Shown here piece after piece: positions 45,805 through 55,219 of a DNA stretch of 64,000 nt. Where the stretch lies: NCBI RefSeq assembly GCF_007746075.1, contig NZ_CP036339.1, forward strand, positions 868,001 to 932,000, written 5' to 3'. The DNA is from Lacipirellula limnantheis. GTDB taxonomy: Bacteria > Planctomycetota > Planctomycetia > Pirellulales > Lacipirellulaceae. Below the pieces are notes generated by a model. The model was not told the DNA's origin and ran no database searches. It worked only from the letters and a program-made list of their open reading frames with translations. Both the position numbers and the translations under genes were made by a program. Position 1 is the stretch's first letter, and each line of letters opens with the position of its first letter.

Positions 45805-46629
45805 ATGAAGATTCGATTGTTTTCCCTGGTGGCTCTGCTCGTTGCTTGCGTCACCCCCTCACTCGCCAGGGCGGCGATTGTCACGCTCGATGCCAGCAAG
45901 GATGGGTCCATCTTTCAGAACAACGTCAACAACAGCAGCGGCGCTGCAAACGGGTTGATCGTGGGGACCAACGCCCAGAGTTCGCCGCGCCGCGCCGCCA
46001 TCGCCTTTGACGTGGCGAGCGCCTTGCCTGCGGGAGCCGTCATTCAGAACGTGCAACTCAACTTGGTGCTCGGAGGCGTCGCGGGAGGCGGCGGCGGAGG
46101 AGGCGGTCCGGCCAACGTGACGATCGGCCTCCATCGACTTGCCGCGAACTGGGGCGAAGGCGCGGCGCAGCAACAAACGCCGCCAACCGACGGCCTTGGC
46201 GGACAGGGACAAGGCGTCGCCGCCGGGGCAGGCGACGTCACGTGGAGCTCGAACTTCCACGGTTCGTCGCTTTGGGCGACGCCAGGCGGCGACTTCACCG
46301 CGATAGCGAGCGCCTCGGCGCTGATTGACGCGCTGGTCGGCGGAACGAAGTCGTGGAGTTCAACCGCAGAACTCGTTAGCGACGTGCAGAATTGGTTCGA
46401 CAATCCGAGCAGCAATTTCGGCTGGATGCTCATCAACGAGGACGAAGCGACGGCGAACACCGGCCGCACGTTTTACTCGAGCGACGTCGCCACGGCGGCA
46501 CTCCGGCCGCAATTGGAGATCACCTACGAGGTGATTCCAGAACCGAGCACATTGCTGCTCGGCGTCACGGCGGGGCTGGTCAGCTTGGTCATTCCTGGCC
46601 GCCTTGCTCGTCGCGAGTCACGCGGCTAG
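45805..46629 (+). CDS. DNRLRE-domain PEP-CTERM protein 1
   Basis: A 274-residue secreted protein with a signal peptide (LFSLVALLVACVTPSLARAA). The DNRLRE-like body starts VTLDASKDGSIFQNNVNNSS and continues with RRAAIAFDVASALPAGAVIQ, a glycine run, GLHRLAANWGEGAAQQQTPP and LVSDVQNWFDNPSSNFGWML. It ends in VIPEPSTLLLGVTAGLVSLV plus basic residues, a PEP-CTERM signal. Two close paralogues follow in tandem. DNRLRE modules are carbohydrate-binding-like; the role here is unknown. Confidence 0.82.
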   Translation: MKIRLFSLVALLVACVTPSLARAAIVTLDASKDGSIFQNNVNNSSGAANGLIVGTNAQSSPRRAAIAFDVASALPAGAVIQNVQLNLVLGGVAGGGGGGGGPANVTIGLHRLAANWGEGAAQQQTPPTDGLGGQGQGVAAGAGDVTWSSNFHGSSLWATPGGDFTAIASASALIDALVGGTKSWSSTAELVSDVQNWFDNPSSNFGWMLINEDEATANTGRTFYSSDVATAALRPQLEITYEVIPEPSTLLLGVTAGLVSLVIPGRLARRESRG

Positions 46630-46848
46630 GCCGCCTTCAGAGATCGCTGCCAGCCCGGTGCTTCGATCGGGCGCTGATCGAGCGTCCGTTCGTGCTCCAC
46701 GCCTAGTGCGGTCGGCGTCGCAATCGCCCGACGGAGCCCGGGCTGCAGAGCAGTTCACGCTGTCGTCGCTTCATTTGCATATGAAGCCAATAACAGTCTT
46801 CAGTTCACTCGAATCTTCTTCATACCAGAACACGAGAAAGGCATTTCA

Positions 46849-47856
46849 ATGAAACGATTCCTCTGGATGCTGGCGGCCGTAGCCGCCCTGCCTGGGCGGC
46901 AACCGGCGATGGCAATGACGATGACGCTCGGAGCCAAGCAAGATGCGACGATGTTTCAGAACAACCCGGACAACGGCAGCGGCGGCGGCAACGGACTCTT
47001 TGCCGGCACCAACGGCGCTCAAACTTCGCCACGACGGGCCCTCATCGCGTTCGACGTTGCGGCGGGGTTGCCGAGCAGCGTCGTCATTCACGATGTTGAA
47101 CTCACATTATTTTTGGGTCAGTTCCCCAACGTGGGTGCCGTCGCCTCATCGACCATCGGGCTGCACCCGGTGACGAGCAGCTGGGGCGAAGGTCTGACGC
47201 AACTGCAGACGCCCCCAAACGACACGTTTGGCGGATTGGGGCAGGGGGCCGCGGCGCTCGACGGCGACGTCACTTGGAACAATCGTTTCCATTCCGCGAC
47301 CACTCCCACGGCCTGGACCAACCCCGGCGGCGACTTCGAGCCAACGAGCAGCGCCAGCACCGTCGTCACGCGAAATCTGAATACCGGCTATGTCTGGAAC
47401 TCAACGGACGCACTCATCGACGACGTCCAGGGCTGGCTCGACGCTCCGCAGTCGAACTTCGGTTGGATGTTGAAGAACGCCGACGAAGTGACGCCCGCGA
47501 CCTTTCGCGGATTCTATAGCTCTCAGACGGCGACGCCGCAGTTGCGACCGCATCTAACAGTGTCATTTTCGTTGCCCGGCGATTTTGATCACAACGACGC
47601 GGTCGACGCTGCTGATCTGGCAGCTTGGCAGTCGAACGTCGGCCTGGGGAGCGGCGCGCTCCACTCCCAAGGAGACGCCGATCTCGACGGCGACGTCGAC
47701 GGGGGCGACTTCCTCGTCTGGCAGCGCCAAGTCGGACAGACGCCAAACCCACCGGCCATCGCCGCGATCCCCGAGCCCGCAACCATTGGCCTGCTATCGA
47801 TCGCCCTGGCTGCAGGAGCATGGCGCCGCCGTACCCGCCAACAATCCGCGAGCTAA
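46849..47856 (+). CDS. DNRLRE-domain PEP-CTERM protein 2, with dockerin-like repeat
   Basis: A 335-residue paralogue of its neighbours, with MTLGAKQDATMFQNNPDNGS, RRALIAFDVAAGLPSSVVIH, GLHPVTSSWGEGLTQLQTPP and LIDDVQGWLDAPQSNFGWML. Unlike them it has a dockerin-like pair (DFDHNDAVDAADLAAWQSNV; DADLDGDVDGGDFLVWQRQV) before the PEP-CTERM signal (AIPEPATIGLLSIALAAGAW). The dockerin could dock it to a cohesin-type partner. The gene follows the first copy after about 220 bases. Confidence 0.82.
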   Translation: MKRFLWMLAAVAALPGRQPAMAMTMTLGAKQDATMFQNNPDNGSGGGNGLFAGTNGAQTSPRRALIAFDVAAGLPSSVVIHDVELTLFLGQFPNVGAVASSTIGLHPVTSSWGEGLTQLQTPPNDTFGGLGQGAAALDGDVTWNNRFHSATTPTAWTNPGGDFEPTSSASTVVTRNLNTGYVWNSTDALIDDVQGWLDAPQSNFGWMLKNADEVTPATFRGFYSSQTATPQLRPHLTVSFSLPGDFDHNDAVDAADLAAWQSNVGLGSGALHSQGDADLDGDVDGGDFLVWQRQVGQTPNPPAIAAIPEPATIGLLSIALAAGAWRRRTRQQSAS

Positions 47857-47929
47857 CTTCCAGGCCCCGGCCTCGCCGAAGGCTGGCAGACGACTTCAAC
47901 ATTAACTCACGCTACAAGGAACAGCTTCC

Positions 47930-48742
47930 GTGCTTCGTCCATTAATACGCATCGTTACACTCCTGTCTCTGATGGCCCTCGCCCGCGACAGTCGCGCGGC
48001 GATCATCACGCTCGGCGCCAGTCAAGATGGAACCATTTACTCCAACCACGTTAACCGCGGCAGCGGCGGCGGCAACGCTCTGATCGTCGGGACGAACGGC
48101 CGCGACGCGCCCCGACGGGCGCTGATCGAGTTCGACGTGGCGGGCCAGATCCCGCAAGGGGCCGTCATTCAGAACGTCAAGCTCACCATGGTGATGGGCC
48201 AGTTGCCGACGGAGCCCGAGGAGTTCGCCACGATTGAATTGCATCGTCTCTCCGCAAGCTGGGGCGAAGGGACGACGCAACAGCAGAACCCGCCCAATGA
48301 CTCTTTCGGCGGCATGGGACAAGGGGCCCCGGCCCACGACGGCGACGTCACCTGGAGCTCGCGCTTCTGGGGATCGCCGCCGACGCCGTGGGCGACCTCC
48401 GGCGGCGACTTCAGCGCGGTCGTGAGCGGAGCCGCGGCCATTGGCTTGCCGATCGACGTTCCCTATTCGTGGGAATCGACCGCGGGCATGGTCGCCGACG
48501 TGCAGCAGTGGCTCGACAATCCGGCCGACAACCATGGCTGGATTCTGAAAAACGTCGATGAGACGAGCATGTCGACCTTTCGGGTCTTCTACAGTCGACA
48601 GACCGCCACGGCGGCGTGGCGTCCGCAATTAACGGTGGAATATCAGATAGTTCCCGAACCGGCTCCCCTGGCGATGGCGGGCATGGCGTTCGCCGGCTGC
48701 GCCGTCGCGACGACGAGGCGCTGGCAACGAGCAACGAGGTAA
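47930..48742 (+). CDS. DNRLRE-domain PEP-CTERM protein 3
   Basis: A 270-residue paralogue of the two upstream genes: ITLGASQDGTIYSNHVNRGS, RRALIEFDVAGQIPQGAVIQ, ELHRLSASWGEGTTQQQNPP and MVADVQQWLDNPADNHGWIL, with IVPEPAPLAMAGMAFAGCAV at the end. It lacks the dockerin pair. The start is GTG at 47930, with AAGGAA about 10 bases upstream; an ATG at 47972 would remove part of the signal peptide. The 90-bp palindromic repeat follows its stop. Confidence 0.8.
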   Translation: MLRPLIRIVTLLSLMALARDSRAAIITLGASQDGTIYSNHVNRGSGGGNALIVGTNGRDAPRRALIEFDVAGQIPQGAVIQNVKLTMVMGQLPTEPEEFATIELHRLSASWGEGTTQQQNPPNDSFGGMGQGAPAHDGDVTWSSRFWGSPPTPWATSGGDFSAVVSGAAAIGLPIDVPYSWESTAGMVADVQQWLDNPADNHGWILKNVDETSMSTFRVFYSRQTATAAWRPQLTVEYQIVPEPAPLAMAGMAFAGCAVATTRRWQRATR

Positions 48743-48756
48743 CGCCACGTCCCCTC

Positions 48757-48840
48757 CAGCCCCCGGCTCCGCCGGGGGTCGGTCAGCATCCCGATCAGCG
48801 TCGTCCTGCGTTGCTATACCCTCCCGGAGGAGCCGGGAGC
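48757..48840. repeat. Dispersed palindromic repeat, copy 3
   Basis: CAGCCCCCGGCTCCGCCGGG then GGTCGGTCA, a middle part with GTCGTCCTGCGTTGC, and CTCCCGGAGGAGCCGGGAGC reproduce the order of copies 1 (1766-1857) and 2 (15517-15599). It lies between convergent genes. Confidence 0.65.
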
Positions 48841-48877
48841 GGGAGGGGATAACGCTATTCCGGTTTTAAGGACAGGC

Positions 48878-49294
48878 TCAATCGCAGAGAAACCGCAGCA
48901 ATCGCCTGCGAAGCTGTTCAAGCTTGGCCGCGCGAGTTTGACACTCCCACACCACCAGCACGCTCCACCCGAGGCGGCGGAGTTTGCGGAGACTGCTGCG
49001 ATCGCGCGCGACGTTGCGGTCGAACTTGGTTTGCCAATAGTCAATTCGCGTCGCTGGCGTCGACCGGCCGGCGAGGCAAGCGTGGCGATGCCAGAAGCAG
49101 CCGTGGACAAAGATCGCCTTGCCGAGCCGCGGCAGGACGATATCGGGCTTGCCTGGGAGGTCGCGTCCATGGAGGCGATAGCGGTAGCCCATCGCGTGGA
49201 TGAGTCGGCGAACGATCAGTTCGGGCGTCGTATCGCCGCTCTTTACCGCGCGCATGACGCGGCTCCGTTCAGTGGGTGAGAACTGGTCGGGCAT
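48878..49294 (-). CDS. vsr: Very short patch repair endonuclease
   Basis: A 138-residue protein with the Vsr motifs: the N-terminal RSRVMRAVKSGDTTPELIVR, the catalytic GKPDIVLPRLGKAIFVHGCF followed by WHRHAC, and RDRSSLRKLRRLGWSVLVVW. Vsr nicks next to T in T:G mismatches that arise by deamination of 5-methylcytosine. It starts 16 bases after the stop of the cytosine methyltransferase gene on the same strand, the classical dcm-vsr arrangement. Confidence 0.95.
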   Translation of the reverse strand: MPDQFSPTERSRVMRAVKSGDTTPELIVRRLIHAMGYRYRLHGRDLPGKPDIVLPRLGKAIFVHGCFWHRHACLAGRSTPATRIDYWQTKFDRNVARDRSSLRKLRRLGWSVLVVWECQTRAAKLEQLRRRLLRFLCD

Positions 49295-49310
49295 GGGGTG
49301 TAGTCAGGAG

Positions 49311-50537
49311 TCAGGTTACGGCGGCAGGGCAATTGATGGCTCCTGATCTCTGACTCCGGACTCCTCTCTTCGAGCCTTCAAACACCGGCGTCAGCATGTG
49401 ACGATCGATCCACTCGATGACCGGCACGCAAACGGCGTCGCCAAACCCGAAGAGGGCTTGAATGGTGTTCGTGGGCAACGCATAGTCGCCGGCGCCTTGG
49501 AGGCGGGCGTACTCGCGCGGCGTCATCCAACGCATCCGCAATTCGCCGTCGACAATCGCCAACACAATCTGCTTGGCGCTGCCGCCGCGCGGCGTGCGAA
49601 GGCAACCGGCGACGCCGTCGAAGCGGACTTCCATCCGCTGCTTTCCCTCGCGCACGCGACGGAAGGCGGTAAGCGCCAGCGGCGGGCCGCCGTGAGCTCG
49701 CAACAACTCCACCTGGCGGCTGTGGCGGTCGAACATCATCGCGGAGTGACGATCGACTTCCGTCTGGTTCCACCACGGCTGATCGTCGCCGAAGTCGATG
49801 ACGTCGCTGATCGACTGCGGCGAGCGACGAGGGTTGCCGCAGTCAATCGTGGCCCAGCCGGTGGCGGGTTCGATCGTTTCCATGGCGCCGCGCAGACGCG
49901 CCGGACGGAGGCGGTCGGCGCGGTCGATCGCCTTTTGCCAAGGATCGTCGACGGCGCCTAATTCAACATCGGCCGCTCTGACGACCAGCGGCGGCGTCAG
50001 CAGTTCTGACTGGTAACCGACCAGGAACATCCGCGGCCGACTCTGCGGAACGAACCACTGGGCGTCGATCACGAAGCTATCGACCCAGTAGCCGAGCTCC
50101 GCGAGCGCGTGGATCGCCGTGGCGAAGTCTTCGCCGTCGTGCGAGGTGAGGAAGCCGGGGACGTTCTCCAGCAGCAGCGCCCGCGGCCGGCGGTCGCCGA
50201 GTTGCTCGATTACCTGAAGGAAGCCGAAGAGCGAGCCCGATTGTTCGCCGGCGAGGCCGCGGCGTTTGCCGGCCAGCGACATGTCGGTGCAGGGGAACGA
50301 TGCGGTGGCTAGGAATGGTCGGCCCGGGATGCGTGCCAGCACTTGGTCGACCTGCCAGACGTCCCCTTCGTGGTAGTGGGGCGACGGGCCGTAGTGCCCT
50401 TCGTACATCTGCCGCTTCTTGGCGTCGATGTCGTTCGCATACCGGCAGTGCCAGCCACTGCGGCGAAGCGCCTCATCCACTAAGCCGATCCCAGCGAAGA
50501 ATTCGCAGAACGTCTTTTCGCTAGGGTCATCCGTCAA
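49311..50537 (-). CDS. dcm: DNA (cytosine-5-)-methyltransferase
   Basis: A 408-residue C5 methyltransferase. Motif I is FCEFFAGIGLVDEALRRSG, motif IV is ATASFPCTDMSLAGKRRG with catalytic Cys83, motif VI is LLENVPGFL, motif VIII is QSRPRMFLVGY, and motifs IX-X are MTPREYARLQGAGDYALP and ALFGFGDAVCVPVIEWI. The start is TTG at 50537, with a strong AGGAGG 9 bases upstream; longer frames have no support. Target sequence is unknown. The partner is vsr; no restriction endonuclease gene is visible nearby, so it may be an orphan methyltransferase or part of a decayed system. Confidence 0.9.
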   Translation of the reverse strand: MTDDPSEKTFCEFFAGIGLVDEALRRSGWHCRYANDIDAKKRQMYEGHYGPSPHYHEGDVWQVDQVLARIPGRPFLATASFPCTDMSLAGKRRGLAGEQSGSLFGFLQVIEQLGDRRPRALLLENVPGFLTSHDGEDFATAIHALAELGYWVDSFVIDAQWFVPQSRPRMFLVGYQSELLTPPLVVRAADVELGAVDDPWQKAIDRADRLRPARLRGAMETIEPATGWATIDCGNPRRSPQSISDVIDFGDDQPWWNQTEVDRHSAMMFDRHSRQVELLRAHGGPPLALTAFRRVREGKQRMEVRFDGVAGCLRTPRGGSAKQIVLAIVDGELRMRWMTPREYARLQGAGDYALPTNTIQALFGFGDAVCVPVIEWIDRHMLTPVFEGSKRGVRSQRSGAINCPAAVT

Positions 50538-50763
50538 CGGTACGAGCCTCCTGCGGCCGCGTAACAGCGGCGGGCGATGTGCGCTAGCATTATAGAGTTC
50601 TCGCCGGCAAATGCACTGGGGCGATGGAATGCTCCGGGCGACGGTAGACGGCGTCGGTTCTATCGCCGCTCGCCGTCGGTCATTCGCTGATTTGCTAACT
50701 CTCCGCCGCGTGCGATACGATGGTGAAGCCGCCTCTCCCCTTTCGCCTCCGGAATTATCGGCG

Positions 50764-52575
50764 ATGAAATTCTTTGCACCGGCAACTCGCTCGACCATGT
50801 TGGCGTTGTGTCTCTGGGCGATTGCGGCCCATGCGCCCGCCGCTGACGGCACGGCGGCGACGCCGCGCCAGATCAACGACTTCACGCTCAACGACCATGC
50901 CGGCGCCAAGCGCGCACTCGCCGAGTGGAGCGACAAGCCGGTGATCGTCGCCGTCTTTCTAGGGACTGAGTGCCCGCTGGCGAAGTTGTATGGACAGAAG
51001 CTGGTGGAGATTGAGAAGCAGTTCGCCGATCGTGGCGTGCAGTTCATCGGGATCAATTCGAACCAGCAAGATACGCTCCAGGAACTTGCCGGCTACGGGA
51101 CGAAATTCGGGATCACGTTTCCTTTGCTGAAAGACCCGGGCGCCAAGATCGCAGACCAGTTTGGCGCCACGCGCACGCCGGAGGCGTTTGTGCTCGACCG
51201 CGATCGGGTGATTCGTTACCAGGGGCGAATTGACGACCAGTATGGCGTCGGCTCGGCCCGCAATGCGGCGACGAACACCGAACTGGTAAACGCCATCGAG
51301 GCTCTGCTGAGCGATAAGCCCGTCGCCGTGGCGACGACTCAGCCGGTCGGCTGCCTGATCGGGCGCCGCACGCCAAGCACTTCCAGCAGTGATGTAACGT
51401 ACGCCAAGGACGTGGCGCCGGTGCTGCAAAATCGCTGCATCTCCTGTCATCGCGAGGGACAGATCGCCCCCTTCGCGCTGACGGAATACGAGGACGTGGT
51501 CGCTTGGGCCGACATGTGTCTGGAGGTGATTGACGACGGTCGCATGCCTCCCTGGAGTGCGAACCCCGCGCACGGCGAATTCGCCAACGACGCGCGCCTC
51601 GCTTCGGCAGAGAAGGAACTATTCCGCCGTTGGGTGGCCGCTGGCACGCCGGAGGGTAATCGGGACGATCTGCCGCCGGCCCGCCAGTTTGTCGAAGGTT
51701 GGCAAATCCCCAAGCCCGACGCCGTCTATGCCATGCCGGAGGAGTTCGAAGTTCCCGCGAACGGAACCGTGCCATACCAATACTTCATCTGGGACCCTGG
51801 ATTCACCGAGGACAAATGGGTCTACGGCGCCGAGGCTCGCCCCGGGAACCCCGAGGTGGTCCATCACTTGATCATGTTCTACATCCCGCCGGGACAGGAG
51901 AAGCCTCGTCCGGAGGATCCCCTCTTCAATGCGATCGCGGCGTTCGCGCCGGGCATGCCGGCAGTTATCGGACCGGAAGAGTATGCGCTGCGCATTCCAG
52001 CCGGGTCGAAGTTGGCATTTCAGGTCCACTACACGCCCAACGGCAGGGCTACGACCGATCGCAGCTCGGCCGCAGTGGTGTTTGCCGACCCGCGTAAGGT
52101 GACGAAGCAGGTTCGCGTTGCGGCGGGTCTCAATTTCAAGTTCCTGATCCCGCCGTTCCATCCGAACTACCCGATTGAGGCGGAGAAGAAATTCAAAGAG
52201 GACACCTATCTCTACACGATGACGCCACATATGCACTACCGCGGCAAAGCGTTTCGGTTCACTGCGCACTACCCGGACGGCAGCGAGGAAATCTTGCTGG
52301 ACGTGCCCCGATACGACTTTAACTGGCAGATCATCTATTTGCTGAAGGAGCCGAAGCTGCTCCCGGCCGGCACGGTCGTCAAGCTGCATGGCCACTTCGA
52401 CAATTCGGCCAATAATCCACTGAACCCCGATCCCGCGCAGTTTGTCCGGTGGGGCGACCAGACCTGGGACGAGATGATGCTTGGAAGCATGACCGTAAGC
52501 GCGGCGAACCAAGATCTGCGCGCGGCAGGAGGCCCGTTGGCGGGCTTATCCGACGATCATGCCGGCGGCGAATGA
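50764..52575 (+). CDS. Redoxin / cytochrome c / copper monooxygenase-like fusion
   Basis: A 603-residue secreted protein with a signal peptide (ALCLWAIAAHAPAAD). First comes an AhpC/TSA-like redoxin (PVIVAVFLGTECPLAKLYG, Cys70; GITFPLLKDPGAKIADQFGA). Next is a planctomycete-type cytochrome c module with haem site CISCH (225-229). Last is a copper type II monooxygenase-like module (GNPEVVHHLIMFYIPPGQ; YTMTPHMHYRGKAFRF; LHGHFDNSANNPLNP). A periplasmic redox role is likely. Substrate is unknown. The ATG at 50764 has no clear Shine-Dalgarno sequence. Confidence 0.85.
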   Translation: MKFFAPATRSTMLALCLWAIAAHAPAADGTAATPRQINDFTLNDHAGAKRALAEWSDKPVIVAVFLGTECPLAKLYGQKLVEIEKQFADRGVQFIGINSNQQDTLQELAGYGTKFGITFPLLKDPGAKIADQFGATRTPEAFVLDRDRVIRYQGRIDDQYGVGSARNAATNTELVNAIEALLSDKPVAVATTQPVGCLIGRRTPSTSSSDVTYAKDVAPVLQNRCISCHREGQIAPFALTEYEDVVAWADMCLEVIDDGRMPPWSANPAHGEFANDARLASAEKELFRRWVAAGTPEGNRDDLPPARQFVEGWQIPKPDAVYAMPEEFEVPANGTVPYQYFIWDPGFTEDKWVYGAEARPGNPEVVHHLIMFYIPPGQEKPRPEDPLFNAIAAFAPGMPAVIGPEEYALRIPAGSKLAFQVHYTPNGRATTDRSSAAVVFADPRKVTKQVRVAAGLNFKFLIPPFHPNYPIEAEKKFKEDTYLYTMTPHMHYRGKAFRFTAHYPDGSEEILLDVPRYDFNWQIIYLLKEPKLLPAGTVVKLHGHFDNSANNPLNPDPAQFVRWGDQTWDEMMLGSMTVSAANQDLRAAGGPLAGLSDDHAGGE

Positions 52576-53042
52576 CGCAAGTTTTTATCGGTAAAACGAT
52601 CACTAAGTCGTGATTTTGTTGATCGCCCCGGCAGGACCGGGAAATCGCGCAGTTGGCATGGGGCAGACTGTCGCAACGGCCGACACGGACTTGGCGAAAC
52701 AGTTAAACTGGGTGGAATGCTGCGCATTTTGTAGCCATTCTATTTCGCGGGCCGTAACTCTTGGTCATGCCCTAACTTAGCGCTGATCCCCCCAGATATC
52801 GCAACAAAAATGCGACATTCTGTGCGTTTTGCGGAAGCGTGTTTGCGCAGCAAATCAGTCGCAAGGGTTGCGGTCCACGTTGCGATCGGTTTAGCCTGGG
52901 GGAACTTCGTAATCACGACACCCTCCCGTTTGGCGTCGTCTGACGTTCACTGATTGAACGACGACGCTCCTTCCTCCCCGCGATCGCCGCGCAGGCGGCA
53001 GTCTAACGCGACGATCGCCAGTCCCCTGTGGAGACGATTTCG
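52576..53042. other. Intergenic region, no gene seen
   Basis: About 470 bases between two co-directional genes. It should hold the promoter of the DUF1559 gene. An AT-richer patch lies around 52700-52815. No hairpin, repeat copy or reading frame stands out. Confidence 0.5.
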
Positions 53043-54008
53043 ATGGCAAGCCGAACAAACAATCGCATGGCCCGCGGTTTCACCTTGGTGGAACTCTTGG
53101 TGGTAATCGCCATCATTGGCATGCTGGTCGCCCTGCTGTTGCCGGCGGTCCAAGCGGCTCGCGAAGCCGCGCGACGCAACTCCTGCGTCAACAATCTCAA
53201 GCAGATTGGTCTGGCCGTGCAGACGAATCACGACTCGCAGAAGCAATACCCAATGGGTCGCGACAACACCGTGCAAAGCTCCACCTCGTGGGCCTTCCGG
53301 CTGCTGCCGTACTTGGAAAAGGCGAATATCTTTCAGTCGTTTAACAAGAGCTTTGACGTGTTCGATCCGGCTAACTCGACCGCGATGCGAACTCCAGTCG
53401 AAACCTACGCCTGCCCGAGCCGACGTACGGCTGCCGCTGATCGCGACTTCGACAACAATGATCAGCCGCCAGTGGTTCGCGCCGCGGCGACCCTCGGCGA
53501 CTACGCCGCAGTCGCTGGACTCGACTACATGAACGGCGTCATCGCCGTCCCGGGCGGCCCCGACGGCGGCGCCCGTCCCGACCTTCGCCCCGACTCGACC
53601 GAGAGCGGCGCCATCTACAGCTTCTCGAAGATTCGCGACAAAGACGTCACCGACGGTCTGTCAAATACCATCGCCATCGGCGAGAAGCACAAACCGCAAA
53701 ATCCGACGAACAACAATCCCGACATGCTCCACTACGAGCAAGGCGACAACGCCTTCCTCGCCGGCGACTCGCCCAAGACGATTTTTGCTGGCACCCGCTT
53801 CGGCGGCGCGGACAGCAAGGTCTCGGGGATCGCTCAGGGGCCGGACGACGGCGCGAACACGAAGTTCGGCAGCGAGCACAATGGCCTGACCCACTTCATG
53901 TTCCTGGATGGCCACATCAAGGGGCTGAAGAACGATATCGACTATCAGGTCTTCAACGCGGCCGGCACGATCGGCGGCGATGAGATTATTCCCGAGGATG
54001 CATTGTAG
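53043..54008 (+). CDS. DUF1559 pseudopilin-like protein
   Basis: A 321-residue protein of the planctomycete DUF1559 family. The N-terminal prepilin motif is ARGFTLVELLVVIAIIGMLV, with cleavage expected between Gly and Phe and Glu at position 5 of the mature form. The family continues with LLPAVQAAREAARR and NNLKQIGLAVQ, and ends with the H-x9-DG-like HFMFLDGHIKGLKND. It is presumably processed by a prepilin peptidase and assembled by type IV/II-like machinery. GGAG lies about 10 bases before the ATG at 53043. Confidence 0.93.
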   Translation: MASRTNNRMARGFTLVELLVVIAIIGMLVALLLPAVQAAREAARRNSCVNNLKQIGLAVQTNHDSQKQYPMGRDNTVQSSTSWAFRLLPYLEKANIFQSFNKSFDVFDPANSTAMRTPVETYACPSRRTAAADRDFDNNDQPPVVRAAATLGDYAAVAGLDYMNGVIAVPGGPDGGARPDLRPDSTESGAIYSFSKIRDKDVTDGLSNTIAIGEKHKPQNPTNNNPDMLHYEQGDNAFLAGDSPKTIFAGTRFGGADSKVSGIAQGPDDGANTKFGSEHNGLTHFMFLDGHIKGLKNDIDYQVFNAAGTIGGDEIIPEDAL

Positions 54009-54043
54009 TCAGCGATTGACGAAACGAGATCGCAGATTACTCG

Positions 54044-54077
54044 GAGCCGTCGGCGAAAGCCGGCGGCTTTTTTTGTG
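54044..54077 (+). terminator. Intrinsic terminator of the DUF1559 gene
   Basis: AGCCGTCGGC, a GAAA loop and GCCGGCGGCT form a 10-bp stem with one G-U pair, followed by a run of seven to eight T residues. It lies about 35 bases after the stop and is the clearest intrinsic terminator in the window. Confidence 0.9.
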
Positions 54078-54221
54078 CAATTGCCTGATTGCTTGAGGTG
54101 CTTTCACGGGTTGATTAAGTGCATAAGTCCATCTGAAAAAAGTTTGCGAGCTTCGGGACGGGGGCTTATACTCCCAGTCTTTGACCATTCTCTCGGTATT
54201 ATCAATCTGGCTGGTTTGCTC

Positions 54222-55219
54222 ATGAATCATAGTCGTCTCGCCTATCTAACTTGCCTGGCGTCCTTGCTGTATGCCTCCGACGGGCTGGCTTTCGTCGCTC
54301 CTCCGGCAAACGGAGTGATCATCAACGAAACGTTCGACGACTACGTCGATCAAGCGGCGTTCGAGGCCGTTTGGACGCCGACGGCGCCGCCTCTGATCGA
54401 TCCTGAAACTCCTCCACCGCCGTACGGCATTCTCGTTCCGCCGGGATCCGGGGTGGTTCCGCCTCCTTACGACTTTCCACCCGGTGTGCAGGGGCAGGCG
54501 GCGTTCATCCAGAACCGCCTCAACGTCTATGCCGGTATGCCGGGCCTGCTTTGTCGGAGTTGCAGACGCTCGTTCCGACAATCGAAGAGCCGATCAGACT
54601 TTCGGCCGACATGTTTGACGACGCGTTGCCGAATAAGCGCGTCAGCGTCGGTATTCGCAGTTCCACGGAACCTATCAACATCATCGAACTCGGTCGTTGG
54701 AATGCATTTGCGCCTGATCCCACCGGCGGATTGGCTCCGCCTCCTAATAACGGCCAGTCGACCGGATTCGCATATCGCGTCATGAACTTCGGCCCGCCGT
54801 CTTTGCCGTTGGTGCAGCAGCCGAATTTTCAATACTTTCCGCTCGACCCGAGTTTGGATAGACCATTTGACGCTGACGCCCTTGTCACCCCGGCCGACAT
54901 TGGCCCGGGTTGGCATCGTTACTCGGCGACCATCGGAGTGAATTTCGTCACGTTGATGTTAGACCTGTTTCGCGACGGCCTGAACAATGCGACGGGGCTT
55001 CCGGGAGTCGATTCCGAGGTTACCTGGAGCATAGTTCCGCGCGGCTCCGCGCCGTTTGACAGCCTTCGCATTGGCGCCACCTCCGGCGTCACGAGCGTCT
55101 CGGGCGCTGTGGTCGACAATATTGTCTTGGAGCGCGTGCTATCGATTCCGGAGCCCGTCGCGTTGACGATGGCCAGCATGGCCGCCTTGGCAATGGCTTG
55201 TAAGCGACGCCGCCGTTAA
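54222..55219 (+). pseudogene. PEP-CTERM protein gene with apparent frameshift
   Basis: The first frame, from ATG 54222, gives a signal peptide (LAYLTCLASLLYASDGLAFV), a body starting NGVIINETFDDYVDQAAFE, and reaches NRLNVYAGMPGLL near 54550. The continuation is then in another frame (ALSELQTLVPTIEEPIRLSA, ending SIPEPVALTMASMAALAMAC plus RRRR). Restoring one G in the GGG run near 54541-54543 would join them as MPGPALSELQ. The joined protein would have about 332 residues and a normal PEP-CTERM signal. It is either a real frameshift mutation or a consensus error. Its stop overlaps that of the convergent MBL gene. Confidence 0.7.

Noticed and set aside
55216-55219. Overlapping stop codons of convergent genes
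   Set aside because: Short tail-to-tail overlaps are common and need no special explanation.
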